DNA of 64,000 nt. It comes from DATBLE01 sp036555585. GTDB lineage: Bacteria > Actinomycetota > Thermoleophilia > Gaiellales > Gaiellaceae. The position numbers were made by a program, and so were the translations under genes. The notes under the pieces are model-generated. The model did no database searches. It saw only the letters and a list, made by a program, of their open reading frames with translations, and had not been told where the DNA came from. Of the stretch, positions 33,489 to 41,852 are shown in pieces. Numbering within the stretch: position 1 is the first letter of the stretch; each line of letters begins with the position of its first letter. The stretch lies in NCBI GenBank assembly GCA_036555585.1, contig DATBLE010000047.1, forward strand, positions 124,001 to 188,000. Direction: 5' to 3'.

Positions 33489-33984
33489 GCTCGAGCGACC
33501 TCCCGGCGACCACGAGCAGGGCCCGGTCGGCCGCCTCCGCCCACGAGGCGTTCACCCTGCCGAGCACGTCGCGGTAGCGGCGCCCCAGGGCGGAGACCGG
33601 GACGACGCCCATCCCGACCTCGTTGCTGACCGCGATCGTCGTCCCGGGCCGTCCGGCCGCCGCGGCCGCGACCGCGGCAGCCTCTCGCTCGACGGCAGCG
33701 TCGTCCCGGCCCGCCTCGAGCAGGTTCGCCGCCCAGAGCGAGAGGCAGTCGACGACGACGGTCCGTTCCGGCTCCACCGCGGCCAGCGCGGCCCCGACCT
33801 CGATCGTCTCCTCGACCGTCGTCCACGCGGCGGGTCGCTCGGCCCTGTGCCGCCGGATCCGCTCGGCCATCTCGTCGTCGAGCGCGGCCGCGGTGGCGAT
33901 CAGCGTGGCGACCTCGCCCGCGAGCCGCTGGGCGAGCCGCGACTTGCCGCTCCGCGCCCCGCCCAGGACGACGACGAGGCTCAC
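33475..33984 (-). CDS. cobU: adenosylcobinamide kinase / GTP:cobinamide-P guanylyltransferase
   Basis: 169 residues from GTG 33984. A GTG at 34008 is an alternative, and neither has a strong site. P-loop GGARSGKSRLAQRLAG, then TVVVDCLSLWAANLL and SNEVGMGVVPVSALGRRYRD are typical of CobU. It phosphorylates and guanylylates adenosylcobinamide. The distance to btuD (about 130 bases) holds a long palindrome at 34117-34149. Confidence 0.93.
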   Translation of the reverse strand: MSLVVVLGGARSGKSRLAQRLAGEVATLIATAAALDDEMAERIRRHRAERPAAWTTVEETIEVGAALAAVEPERTVVVDCLSLWAANLLEAGRDDAAVEREAAAVAAAAAGRPGTTIAVSNEVGMGVVPVSALGRRYRDVLGRVNASWAEAADRALLVVAGRSLELERV

Positions 33985-34116
33985 GGTGCGCCCAGCCGGC
34001 TGGGACACACGGTTTCCGCCGCCGCGACCGACCTGGCGGGCGCGGCACCGAGCCGCTTGCCGAGAAGGGCATCGCGAACGCCGACGGCGAAGCCGGCGGC
34101 GGAGCTCGGAAGGGGG

Positions 34117-34149
34117 CTCATGGGGGAAACCGGCCGTTTCCCCCATGAG
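34117..34149. terminator. long palindrome at end of btuD (terminator or attenuator candidate)
   Basis: CTCATGGGGGAAAC-CGGCC-GTTTCCCCCATGAG: perfect 14-base arms around 5 bases. It includes the btuD stop codon and is followed by no U tract. It could reduce read-through from the transporter genes into cobUTS, or act as a 3' mRNA stabiliser. A related GGGGGAACC palindrome stands after hppA (43765-43787). Confidence 0.6.
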
Positions 34150-34897
34150 GGCGGACCGGGATCACGGCGCCGTCCAGCACCCGCACGCACGCGCCGTAGT
34201 GCTCGCCGATCAGCGGGGCGGTGAGCACCTGCTCGGGGCCGCCGTCGGCCACGATCCGGCCGCTCGAGAGCAGCAGCAGCCGCGGCGCGTAGAGGCCGGC
34301 CAGGGTGAGGTCGTGCATCGCCGAGATCACGGTCAGGCCGGCGTCGAGGCGCAACCCGTCGATCAGCTCGAGGACCTCCTGCTGGCGGCCCGCGTCGAGC
34401 GCGCTGGTCGGCTCGTCGAGGAGCAGGAGCGGCGCCTCCTGGGCGAGGGCGCGGGCGAGGACCACCCGCTGCCGCTCGCCGCCGGACAGCGTCCCCAGCT
34501 GCCGCTCGGCGAGCTCCGTCAGATCGAGCCTGGCCGAGGCCGCCTCCGCGGCCGCCACGTCGCGCCTGCTCTCGCTGCCCACGTACGAGACGTAGGGCGT
34601 CCTCCCGAGTAGCGCGTACTCTCGAACGGTCATCCCGGCCGGCAGCAGCGGCGACTGCGGGACGAGAGCCACTCGCCGTGCGACCTCCCGCCGGCGCAGC
34701 CGGTGGACGGGGTGGCCGTCGAGGCGGATCTCGCCGCCGTGCGAGACCAGTCCGGCGATCGCCCGCACCAGGCTCGTCTTGCCGGCTCCGTTCGGCCCGA
34801 TCAGCGTCACCCACGCGCCGCGCTCGACGGTGAACGACACGCCGTCGACGACGGCCCTGCCGCCGAGCTCGATCGTCACGCGGTCGAGCGCGAGCAT
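34118..34897 (-). CDS. btuD: B12/iron-siderophore-type ABC transporter ATPase
   Basis: 259 residues. Walker A GPNGAGKTS (34-42), signature LSGGERQRVVLARALAQ, Walker B LLLLDEPTSALD and H-loop MHDL are complete. Start ATG 34897 overlaps the permease stop (TGATG). The placement after a cobalamin riboswitch and before cobUTS identifies the substrate as cobalamin or cobinamide rather than iron siderophore. Confidence 0.93.
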   Translation of the reverse strand: MLALDRVTIELGGRAVVDGVSFTVERGAWVTLIGPNGAGKTSLVRAIAGLVSHGGEIRLDGHPVHRLRRREVARRVALVPQSPLLPAGMTVREYALLGRTPYVSYVGSESRRDVAAAEAASARLDLTELAERQLGTLSGGERQRVVLARALAQEAPLLLLDEPTSALDAGRQQEVLELIDGLRLDAGLTVISAMHDLTLAGLYAPRLLLLSSGRIVADGGPEQVLTAPLIGEHYGACVRVLDGAVIPVRPHGGNGRFPP

Positions 34898-35916
34898 CAG
34901 GTGGCCATTCGCTTCGACGTCCGGAGCACGACCGCGAAGAACGGCGCGCCGAAGAACGCGGTGACGACGCCGATCGGCACCTCCGCCGGGGAGAGCGCGG
35001 TGCGGGCGATCACGTCCGCGAGGACGAGGAACCCGCCGCCGGCGAGCACCGAGAGGGGGAGCAGCAGGCGGTAGCTCGGGCCGGCCATCAGGCGGATCGC
35101 GTGCGGGACGATGATCCCGACGAAGCCGATCAGCCCGCTGACCGCGACCGCCGCGGCAGTCCCCACCGTGGCGCAGAGCACGACCGCGAGCCGGACCCGG
35201 CCGACGTGGACGCCGAGGCTCGCGGCCTCCTCGTCCCCGACGCTGAGCACGTCCAGCAGGCGACGGTGGAGGAGGATGCCGGTGATCGCGACGGCGACGT
35301 ACGGGAGCAGGAGGACGACGTCCCGCCACCCGGAGCTCGGGAGGCGACCGAGGATCCAGGAGTAGACCTCCTGGATCGTGTCCGAGTGCTGCTGCTGCAC
35401 GAAGGTCTGGACGGCGGTGAAGAACGCCGCCACCGTCACCCCGGCGAGGACGAGCGTGGCACCCCCCGCCCCCACGCCGGCCGACCGGCCGATGGCGTAG
35501 GCCGCGACAACCGCGACCGCGCCTCCCACGAAGGCCGCCGGAGGGAGCGTGCTCTGGAAGTCGATCCCCCGAAGGTAGACGACGGCCAGGGTCGCCCCGA
35601 GCCCGGCCCCGGCGGCGACGCCGAGCAGGTACGGATCGGCGAGCGGGTTGCGGAAGACGCCCTGGTACGAGGCGCCCGCGACCGCGAGCATCGCGCCGAC
35701 CAGCGCGCCGAGGACCACCCGTGGCAGCCGGATGTCCCAGAGGATCGCCTCGTCGGTCGACGAGAGCGGCGAGTGGACGTGCAGCACGGGGATCCTGGCG
35801 GCGACCGACTCGAAGACGGCGCCCAGCCCGATGTCGGCCGGCCCGACCAGCACGCCGAGCACGAGCGAGCCGAGGAGAAAGAGCGACGCCGCCAGGATCC
35901 ACAGCCGCGAGCTCAT
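34897..35916 (-). CDS. btuC: FecCD-family ABC transporter permease (cobalamin)
   Basis: 339 residues with about ten membrane helices. Signatures RLPRVVLGALVGAMLAVAGA, YQGVFRNPLADPYLLGVAAG and GLIGFVGIIVPHAIRL are conserved in BtuC/FecC permeases. ATG 35916 overlaps the btuF stop (ATGA). It forms the membrane channel for B12 import driven by btuD. Confidence 0.94.
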   Translation of the reverse strand: MSSRLWILAASLFLLGSLVLGVLVGPADIGLGAVFESVAARIPVLHVHSPLSSTDEAILWDIRLPRVVLGALVGAMLAVAGASYQGVFRNPLADPYLLGVAAGAGLGATLAVVYLRGIDFQSTLPPAAFVGGAVAVVAAYAIGRSAGVGAGGATLVLAGVTVAAFFTAVQTFVQQQHSDTIQEVYSWILGRLPSSGWRDVVLLLPYVAVAITGILLHRRLLDVLSVGDEEAASLGVHVGRVRLAVVLCATVGTAAAVAVSGLIGFVGIIVPHAIRLMAGPSYRLLLPLSVLAGGGFLVLADVIARTALSPAEVPIGVVTAFFGAPFFAVVLRTSKRMAT

Positions 35917-36764
35917 CGCCGCAGGTGGGCCAGGGCGCCCGCGATCGCCCGCACGAAGTCGACGATGCGCGGGCCCCAGCGGGAGGCGAGCGAGTCGTCG
36001 ATACGCACGATCGTGCCGGTCCTGACCGCCGCGACGTTCCTCCAGCCCGGGCGGGCGGCGACCGTCTTCGCGGACTGCGCGCAGCAGTTGATGTCCGCGA
36101 GCACGACGATGTCCGGGCTCTGCGAGACGACATACTCCGCGGAAAGCTTCGGGTAGCCGCCGCTGCCGGCCGAGTCGGCGGCATCGGCGATGTTCTTCAG
36201 GCCGAAGAGCGCGTAGACCTTGCCGATGAAGGTGGCCGACGTCGCCGAGTACAGGTCCGGCCCGAGCTCGTGGAACACCTTCAGCCCCCTGGCGCGCGGC
36301 GTCGCCCGCTCGAGCAGCCCCGCGATGCGCGTCTTCGTCGAGGCGACGAGCCTGGTCGCCTCGGGGAGATGGCCGGTGATCCGCCCGAGGGCGAGCATCT
36401 GGGCGTAGGCGCCGGCGAGGTCCTTGGCCGGATCCTGGACGAGGACGCGAATCCCCAGCCGCCGCAGCGTGGTGGAGAGCCCGTTCGGGTCGAACGCGAC
36501 CACCACGAGGTCGGGCCGGTAGCCGGCGACCGCCTCGACGTTGGGGGTGAAGCCCGACAGCGCCGTCCTGGGGGCCTGCTTCGGATAGTCCGACTGGTCG
36601 TCGGCGGCGACGACCTGCGAGCCGGCGCCGATCGCGAACAGCGTCTCGGTCGCCGTCGGCGAGAGCGAGACGATCCGGTGGGGCGGCGTCGCCGCCGGCG
36701 ATCCGGATGCGGCGACGAGCACCACGAAGAGTGCTGCGAGAAGTCCGAGAAGAAGCCTGGACAC
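35913..36764 (-). CDS. btuF: cobalamin-binding periplasmic-type protein
   Basis: 283 residues from GTG 36764, which has AAGGAGG five bases upstream. A signal sequence (SRLLLGLLAALFVVLVAASG) is followed by HRIVSLSPTATETLFAIGAG, VVAADDQSDYP and RPDLVVVA, typical of the TroA/BtuF fold. CC in ADINCCAQS is unusual. No lipobox Cys is seen near the signal end, so anchoring is unclear. It is the first gene after the riboswitch. Confidence 0.93.
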   Translation of the reverse strand: MSRLLLGLLAALFVVLVAASGSPAATPPHRIVSLSPTATETLFAIGAGSQVVAADDQSDYPKQAPRTALSGFTPNVEAVAGYRPDLVVVAFDPNGLSTTLRRLGIRVLVQDPAKDLAGAYAQMLALGRITGHLPEATRLVASTKTRIAGLLERATPRARGLKVFHELGPDLYSATSATFIGKVYALFGLKNIADAADSAGSGGYPKLSAEYVVSQSPDIVVLADINCCAQSAKTVAARPGWRNVAAVRTGTIVRIDDSLASRWGPRIVDFVRAIAGALAHLRR

Positions 36765-36845
36765 GAATCCTCCTTCCGCGAGGGGGACTGGCAATTGCAT
36801 CGGTGCCTGTCCCGCGTTTCGGGACTGGAACCGATTCGGTCTCAA

Positions 36846-37000
36846 CGGCGCTCGGCAGGTCTTCTGACTCGGGGCTCCCCCGTCGCCGCCTTCCCGGGCC
36901 TCGCGGCCCAGTGGCTTCTGGCGAAGGGCATCTCCCCTTACAGCGGCGGGACCGTCCCGGACTTGCACCGGGTTCCCTCACCGGGCGCCTATGCCGGCGG
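36846..37000 (-). promoter_or_regulatory. cobalamin (AdoCbl) riboswitch
   Basis: On the minus strand the sequence shows the conserved B12-box GCAAGTCCGGGACGG, with GGGAACCCGGTGCAAGTCCGG (as positions 36951-36977) and CCGCCGCTGTAAGGGGA. Further on comes AGTCAGAAGACCTGCC, the terminal conserved region. The gap to the btuF GTG is about 80 bases. The element should shut down the import and cobUTS genes when adenosylcobalamin is plentiful. It lies back-to-back with the plus-strand VanZ-like gene. Confidence 0.93.
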
Positions 37001-37019
37001 AGCCTATCATCGGGTCGAG

Positions 37020-37379
37020 ATGCCGCTCTCGCGCCTCGCCGCCGCCTGGCTCCCGGTCCTCCTCTGGGCCGGGCTGATCTTCGGCTTCTCGGCCGTCCCC
37101 GACCTCGGCACCGGTCTGGGCACGTGGGATCTCGTGCTGCGGAAGATCGCCCACTTCTGCGAGTACGCCGTGCTCGGCCTGCTGCTGATGCGCGCGACGC
37201 GGCGCGAGGGGGTGGCGGTGGGGCTCGGGGTCCTCTACGCGGCGAGCGACGAGCTGCACCAGCACTTCGTCCCGGGACGGCAGGCCGCGGTGCGCGACGT
37301 CGCCGTCGACGCCGCAGGGGTGCTCGCAGGCATCCTGCTCGCTCGTACAATCCTGGCGTGGTGGAGCGCAAGGACGTAG
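37020..37379 (+). CDS. VanZ-like family membrane protein
   Basis: 119 residues with three or four membrane helices. The VanZ pattern is visible: WAGLIFGFSAVPDL, DLVLRKIAHFCEYAVLGLLL and YAASDELHQHFVPGRQAAVRD. The conserved D-E-xH-Q-xF-P-R core is intact. VanZ homologues affect teicoplanin sensitivity or phosphonate-related lipid traits. Here the function is unknown. The following small gene starts before this one stops. Confidence 0.88.
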   Translation: MPLSRLAAAWLPVLLWAGLIFGFSAVPDLGTGLGTWDLVLRKIAHFCEYAVLGLLLMRATRREGVAVGLGVLYAASDELHQHFVPGRQAAVRDVAVDAAGVLAGILLARTILAWWSART

Positions 37380-37582
37380 GCGACCGGCAGCTGGACGCGC
37401 TGCTCGAGCGGCTCGACCGACTGGTCGCGGAGGTTCACGGCCTGAACCGCAGGCTGGACGCGGGCGAGAACCTCGCGCCGCTCGTCTACGAGCTGCGCGC
37501 GTTGAACGAGTCGCTCTCCGCGCTCGCCTACGCCGCGCTCGGCCAGCAGGGCCCGCAGGTGCGCCGCCGCCGGGCGAGCTGA
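37361..37582 (+). CDS. small helical hypothetical protein
   Basis: 73 residues from GTG 37361 (GTG 37358 is an alternative), overlapping the VanZ-like gene by 19 bases. It is almost entirely one amphipathic helix with Leu/Arg periodicity (LDALLERLDRLVAEVHGLNR, then LVYELRALNESLSALAYAAL). It is likely a coiled-coil partner of a membrane or cell-division protein. No family is known. Confidence 0.6.
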   Translation: MERKDVGDRQLDALLERLDRLVAEVHGLNRRLDAGENLAPLVYELRALNESLSALAYAALGQQGPQVRRRRAS

Positions 37583-37586
37583 CGAG

Positions 37587-38672
37587 CTAACCCGCGATCC
37601 GGTAGATCGTGCCGCCCTGGGAGACGGCGTAGAGGCCGCCGCGCGCGTCCTCGCCGAACGAGCTCAGCGAGGGCACCGTGAAGGACTCCTTGCGCGGCGA
37701 CGCGGCCTTGCCCTTGACCACCTTCAGGCTCCAGACCGTTCCCGAGCAGTAGTCGCCGTAGTAGTAGCGTCCGAGGAGGTCGCGTCTCGCCTTCCCGCGG
37801 TAGACGAACCCGCCGGTGACCGAGCAGCCGAGCCCGTGCGAGTAGACCTGGATCGGCGGGCGGTAGGGGCCGCGCGGGTCGAGCGTGCGCGAGCGGTCGT
37901 ACGGGGCGCGCCCCTCGTAGACCGCCCAGCCGAAGTCCATCACCTGGCCGAGCTTCGCCCGCGGCACGTAGTCGATCTCCTCCCACGAGCCCTGCCCGAC
38001 GTCGGCGATGTACAGATCGCCGTTGGCGCGGTCGAACGAGAACCGCCACGGGTTGCGCAGCCCGTACTCCGCCAGCACCGGCTCCGGGCTCTGGGCGTTC
38101 ACGTCGAGCTTCCAGATCTTCGCCAGCTTGTTGACGAAGGTCTGGCCGTTGTTGTTCGGGTCGCCGCCGGAGCCGCCGTCCCCCATCCCGATGTAGAGCT
38201 TGCCGTCCGGCCCGAACGCGAGCTGCCCGCCGTTGTGATTCGGGAAGGGCTGCTTCTCGAAGAACAGCTGCCGGGCCGACGAGGGAATCGCGCGGGCGCC
38301 GTCGGAGCGGTACTCGACCACGCGCGTGTCCCCGTTCGTGTCGGTGTAGTCGACGTAGAAGAGGTGGTTCTGCGCGTAGCGCGGGTGGAACGCGACCGAG
38401 AGCAAGCCCTGCTCGCCTCCGCTCTTGACCAGGCTCCGGATGTCGAGGAACGGCTGCGCCCGAAGCTTGCCGTTCTGGATCACGCGGATCGTCCCCTTCT
38501 GCTCGACGACGTACAGCCGTCCGGGCTCGTTCGCCGGCGCCGCGAGGTCGACCGGCGAGTCGAGCCCGCGCGCGACCACGACCGGGCCCCTCGGCGCGGC
38601 GCCCTGCGCCGGGCCGACGAGCGCGAGCCCGAGCGCGACCAGAAGGGCGGCGCTAGCTCTCGAGCAGGACAC
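37587..38672 (-). CDS. PQQ-dependent sugar dehydrogenase family protein (GSDH)
   Basis: 361 residues. An N-terminal hydrophobic signal (LLVALGLALVGPAQG) precedes a six-bladed propeller. Family segments are ARGLDSPVDLAAPANEPGRL, YVVEQKGTIRV, GLLSVAFHPRYAQN, FPNHNGGQLAFGPDGKLYIG (with GDGGSGGDP) and YGLRNPWRFSFDR. This is the glucose/sorbosone dehydrogenase fold (Asd/YliI-like). The natural sugar and the PQQ supply are unknown, and no pqq genes are present. The 5' end overlaps the TrkA stop by 20 bases. Confidence 0.88.
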   Translation of the reverse strand: MSCSRASAALLVALGLALVGPAQGAAPRGPVVVARGLDSPVDLAAPANEPGRLYVVEQKGTIRVIQNGKLRAQPFLDIRSLVKSGGEQGLLSVAFHPRYAQNHLFYVDYTDTNGDTRVVEYRSDGARAIPSSARQLFFEKQPFPNHNGGQLAFGPDGKLYIGMGDGGSGGDPNNNGQTFVNKLAKIWKLDVNAQSPEPVLAEYGLRNPWRFSFDRANGDLYIADVGQGSWEEIDYVPRAKLGQVMDFGWAVYEGRAPYDRSRTLDPRGPYRPPIQVYSHGLGCSVTGGFVYRGKARRDLLGRYYYGDYCSGTVWSLKVVKGKAASPRKESFTVPSLSSFGEDARGGLYAVSQGGTIYRIAG

Positions 38673-39315
38673 GGCGGAGCTCGTCCTCCTTGCCCGGCTG
38701 CAGGATCGCGAGCACCTGGTCGCCGGGGCGCAGAGCGGTCTCGCCGTCCGCGATCTCGAACTGGCCGTTGCGCTTCACCGAGATCAGGCGGGAACCCTCG
38801 GGCAGCTGGAGCCGGTCGATTCGCATGCCGGCGCAGTCGGCGTCGGGCGGGATCAGCACCTCGACGATCTCGACGTTCTCCTTCGGCAGCTCCAGCAGGT
38901 GGACGAGGCCGTGCTCAGGCACCTCATGCTCGATCAGCGCCATGATCGACGAGGTCGCGCAGACGGTCGGCGAGACGCCGAGCAGGTCGAAGTTGACCTG
39001 GTTGCGGGGGTCGTTGACGCGCGCGATCACCTTCTCCACGCCGTACTTCTCCCGGGCGAGCTGGCAGATGACGATGTTGTCCTCGTCGTCGCCGGTGGCC
39101 GCGACCACGATGCTCGGCGGCCGCTCGATGCCCGCCCGCTCGAGGACGAAGATCTCCGTCGCGTCCCCGTGGAGGACGACGTGCTCGAACTCGTCCGCGA
39201 GGCGCTCGAACTTGTCGCGGCGCTGCTCGACGAGCGTCACCTCGTGGCCGACGCGGAGCAGGCTGCGGGCGAGGTTCGCGCCGATCTTGCCTCCCCCTGC
39301 GATGAGGACGTACAA
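38653..39315 (-). CDS. TrkA-family potassium uptake regulator (N and C domains)
   Basis: 220 residues. The Rossmann TrkA-N domain has MYVLIAGGGKIGANLARSLL, LVEQRRDKFERLA, VLHGDATEIFVLERAGIE and VVAATGDDEDNIVIC. It is followed by a TrkA-C domain (about 135-220) ending GETALRPGDQVLAILQPGKE. It binds NAD(H) or ATP and gates a K+ channel or permease. The partner TrkA lies 4 bases upstream. The pair resembles ceoB/ceoC, which in Mycobacterium also lie beside an APC permease gene (Rv2690c). Confidence 0.92.
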   Translation of the reverse strand: MYVLIAGGGKIGANLARSLLRVGHEVTLVEQRRDKFERLADEFEHVVLHGDATEIFVLERAGIERPPSIVVAATGDDEDNIVICQLAREKYGVEKVIARVNDPRNQVNFDLLGVSPTVCATSSIMALIEHEVPEHGLVHLLELPKENVEIVEVLIPPDADCAGMRIDRLQLPEGSRLISVKRNGQFEIADGETALRPGDQVLAILQPGKEDELRRVLLES

Positions 39316-39319
39316 GGGC

Positions 39320-39748
39320 TCAGGTCACCTTCACGGGCTGTGGGACGTCGCACGCGCGGACGGCCTCCGTCAGCCGCTCGATCGCGTTCGAGGTCGGGCA
39401 GACCGTGCGCATGCCCTGGGACGCGTAGAACTCCGCCCTGGCGGGATCGAGCAGCCGGACGACCACGCAGTCGATCCCGAACCGCTTCTGCACCATCTGG
39501 CCGACGACGATGTTGGTGTTGTCGCCGTCGGTGGCGACGACGACCGCGTCGGTCTCGTCGATCCCTGCGCGCCGGAGGACCGACGTGTCCATGCCGTGGC
39601 CCACGACGAACCCGCCGTCCCAGCTCTCGCCGAGCCGGCTGAGCGCCTCCTCCTTCTCGTCGACCGCGACGACGTCCCAGCCCTCGTCGTGCAGCTGGTG
39701 GGCGACCGTCGAGCCGACCCGGCCGCAGCCGATCACGATCGCTTTCAC
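39320..39748 (-). CDS. TrkA-N domain protein
   Basis: 142 residues, one Rossmann domain only. KAIVIGCGRVGSTVAHQLHD, DVVAVDEKEEALSRLGESWD, VVGHGMDTSVLRRAGIDETD and VVATDGDNTNIVVGQMV are clear. The usual TrkA-C domain is missing, so it probably forms a heteromer with the full TrkA downstream. The gap to the permease gene is 9 bases. Confidence 0.92.
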   Translation of the reverse strand: MKAIVIGCGRVGSTVAHQLHDEGWDVVAVDEKEEALSRLGESWDGGFVVGHGMDTSVLRRAGIDETDAVVVATDGDNTNIVVGQMVQKRFGIDCVVVRLLDPARAEFYASQGMRTVCPTSNAIERLTEAVRACDVPQPVKVT

Positions 39749-39757
39749 GGAATCAGC

Positions 39758-41680
39758 CTAGCCCACCAGCTCGTCTTCGAGAATCCCCTGAGGATAGGCG
39801 AGCACCATCACCTCGCACGGCGCGCTCCGCAGCACGTAGTCGACCGTGGGGCTGAAGAACCGCGACTGGCGGCGCCAGCGGGGCGCCGATCCCATCACGA
39901 TCAGATCGGCGTCGATCTCCTTCGCCTTGGCGGCGATCGCCTCGCCGATCGCCCGCGCCCGCACGGTGTCGCCCTCGATGGCCACGCCGTGCTCGGTCGC
40001 CAGCGTCCGCGCGTCGTCAAGCGAGGCGGTCGCCCGCTCCTCCTGCTCGGCCAGCTCCGCGTCGAGCGCCAGCGAGAGCGGCACCTGGATGACGTGGAGC
40101 GCGTGGATCGTGCCGCCCTTCTCCTCGGCGAGCTTGATCGCGGTCGCCAGCATCTCCTCGCCGATCGGGCCGAGCTTGACCGGGACGAGGATGCGCACAT
40201 ACTCCCCCTCGCGGGCGGGGACGAGATCCGGCGTCGGCGCGTCGACGTGCTCGAGCAGGCCGGCTCCGCGCCGCACCCTGGCGACGACGTAGAGGACGGC
40301 GCCGAGGAGGAGCCACGCGGGACCGCCGATGCGGGCGGCGGCGTGGGTCGACAGCGAGACGACCCAGAGGGCGGCGACGAGCGGGATCCCGAGCAGGGGG
40401 GCGACCGGGACGGGCCGCCCGCGGATCCGGACGTTCAGGGGCACGACGAACGGCCGTTCGAGGTCGGGCTCCGTGAAGCGCAGGCGCACGACCGCCGCCT
40501 GCGCGATCGCGAAGGTGATCAGGACGCCGAAGCTGTACAGGCTCGCGAGGAACTTGGCTTCGCGGCCGACCGACGCCGACACGATCACGAGCGCGATCGA
40601 GACCGCGGCAGCGCCGAGGATGGCGGCGGGCGGCAGCGTGCTTCGCCGGCCGAACGTCCCGAAGGCGTGGGGAAGCATCTGATGGCGCCCGAGCGAGTAC
40701 ACGACCCGGCCCACGCCCGAGATCGACGTGGTCGCGGCGGCGATCAGGATCCCGGCCCCGGTGAGCCCGACCATCACGCGCAGCACGTCGACCAGCAGGG
40801 CCGGCATGTGCCCGTTGAACGCGGAGACGATCCCCACCAGCGGCGCCTGGATCCAGTCGCCGGCGAGGCGCGTGGCCGTCGAGTCCGGCCCGGTCATCGC
40901 CGGAAAGGCCGCGACGCCGACGACGCCGATCAGCGCGGAGACCAGCACCGCGGCGCCCAGGCCGACGAACAGGCTGCGCGGCATCGTCGTCCCCGGCTCG
41001 CGGGCCTCCTGTGCCAGGTTCGCGAGGGTCTCCAGGCCGGTGTAGGCGAGCATCGCCACCGGCAGCGCGTAGGCGAGCGAGTGCCAGGTCGGAGCGACGC
41101 CCGGGTGTGCGCCGTGGCCGAGGTCCGAGGGGCTGAACAGGAACGCGAAGCCGAGCACGATCAGGATCACGTCTGTGACGAACGCGATCGCCGCGACGAC
41201 GATGGCGATCCGGTAGAGGCCCGGGCGGCGGATCAGCCGCAGCAGGGTGATCGCCAGCACGATGAAGACGGCGGCGACGACGTCCCAGGGATGCCGCGTC
41301 AGCCGCAGCCAGCCGACCGCATGCCCGAAGTAGTGCGGCGTGAACAGCGCCGCGAGGGCGATCACGATCGTGTAGTCGAGGAGCAGGACCCAGCCGGTGA
41401 GGAAGCCGACCGGGTCGTTGAACGCCCGGCGGGCCAGCATAGCCGCACCGCCCGTCTCGGGGAGCGCCGCCGTGCCCTCGGCGTACGAGAGCGAGACGAC
41501 CATGAACAGCGCGCCGACCGCGAGCAGGACCCACGGCGTGAGCCCGAGCGCGAACAGGGCGACGATGCCCAGCGCGAAGTAGATCGACGAGCCGACCTCG
41601 CCGTAGGCGACCGAGGCGAGCGACTCCTCGGTGAGGCTGCGGACGAGCCCCGGCAGGCGACGTCTCGGCAGGGGGCTCAT
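39758..41680 (-). CDS. APC-superfamily permease with C-terminal USP domain
   Basis: 640 residues. About 12 membrane helices (residues 15-430) with the APC start SVAYGEVGSSIYFALGIVAL and LAMLAYTGLETLANLAQEAR. A cytosolic USP-like domain covers about 480-630, with ILVPVKLGPIGEEMLATAIK and ADLIVMGSAPRWRRQSRFFS. Amino acids are the usual substrates. TrkA genes on one side raise K+ as an alternative. The second permease at 41852 has the same architecture (close paralogue). Confidence 0.88.
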   Translation of the reverse strand: MSPLPRRRLPGLVRSLTEESLASVAYGEVGSSIYFALGIVALFALGLTPWVLLAVGALFMVVSLSYAEGTAALPETGGAAMLARRAFNDPVGFLTGWVLLLDYTIVIALAALFTPHYFGHAVGWLRLTRHPWDVVAAVFIVLAITLLRLIRRPGLYRIAIVVAAIAFVTDVILIVLGFAFLFSPSDLGHGAHPGVAPTWHSLAYALPVAMLAYTGLETLANLAQEAREPGTTMPRSLFVGLGAAVLVSALIGVVGVAAFPAMTGPDSTATRLAGDWIQAPLVGIVSAFNGHMPALLVDVLRVMVGLTGAGILIAAATTSISGVGRVVYSLGRHQMLPHAFGTFGRRSTLPPAAILGAAAVSIALVIVSASVGREAKFLASLYSFGVLITFAIAQAAVVRLRFTEPDLERPFVVPLNVRIRGRPVPVAPLLGIPLVAALWVVSLSTHAAARIGGPAWLLLGAVLYVVARVRRGAGLLEHVDAPTPDLVPAREGEYVRILVPVKLGPIGEEMLATAIKLAEEKGGTIHALHVIQVPLSLALDAELAEQEERATASLDDARTLATEHGVAIEGDTVRARAIGEAIAAKAKEIDADLIVMGSAPRWRRQSRFFSPTVDYVLRSAPCEVMVLAYPQGILEDELVG

Positions 41681-41684
41681 CCGG

Positions 41685-41852
41685 TCACCGGCTCGCGAGG
41701 TAGAGGCGGAGGGCGCCGGCGGCGACGAGCATGGCGCCGATCACCAGGCCGAGGCCGCCGCCGACCCCGACCTGGATCGTGCGCGCGATCACGACGACGC
41801 CCAGGACGACGAGGATGGCGGAGATCACTGCGGTGCCGCGTCGTCTCGCCAT
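41685..41852 (-). CDS. small two-helix membrane protein
   Basis: 55 residues from ATG 41852, which overlaps the stop of the second permease (TGATG). Two membrane helices, AVISAILVVLGVVVIARTIQ and GGLGLVIGAMLVAAGALRLYL, and no other feature. It lies 4 bases upstream of the first permease gene. It is likely an auxiliary subunit of one of the two permeases. Confidence 0.65.
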   Translation of the reverse strand: MARRRGTAVISAILVVLGVVVIARTIQVGVGGGLGLVIGAMLVAAGALRLYLASR

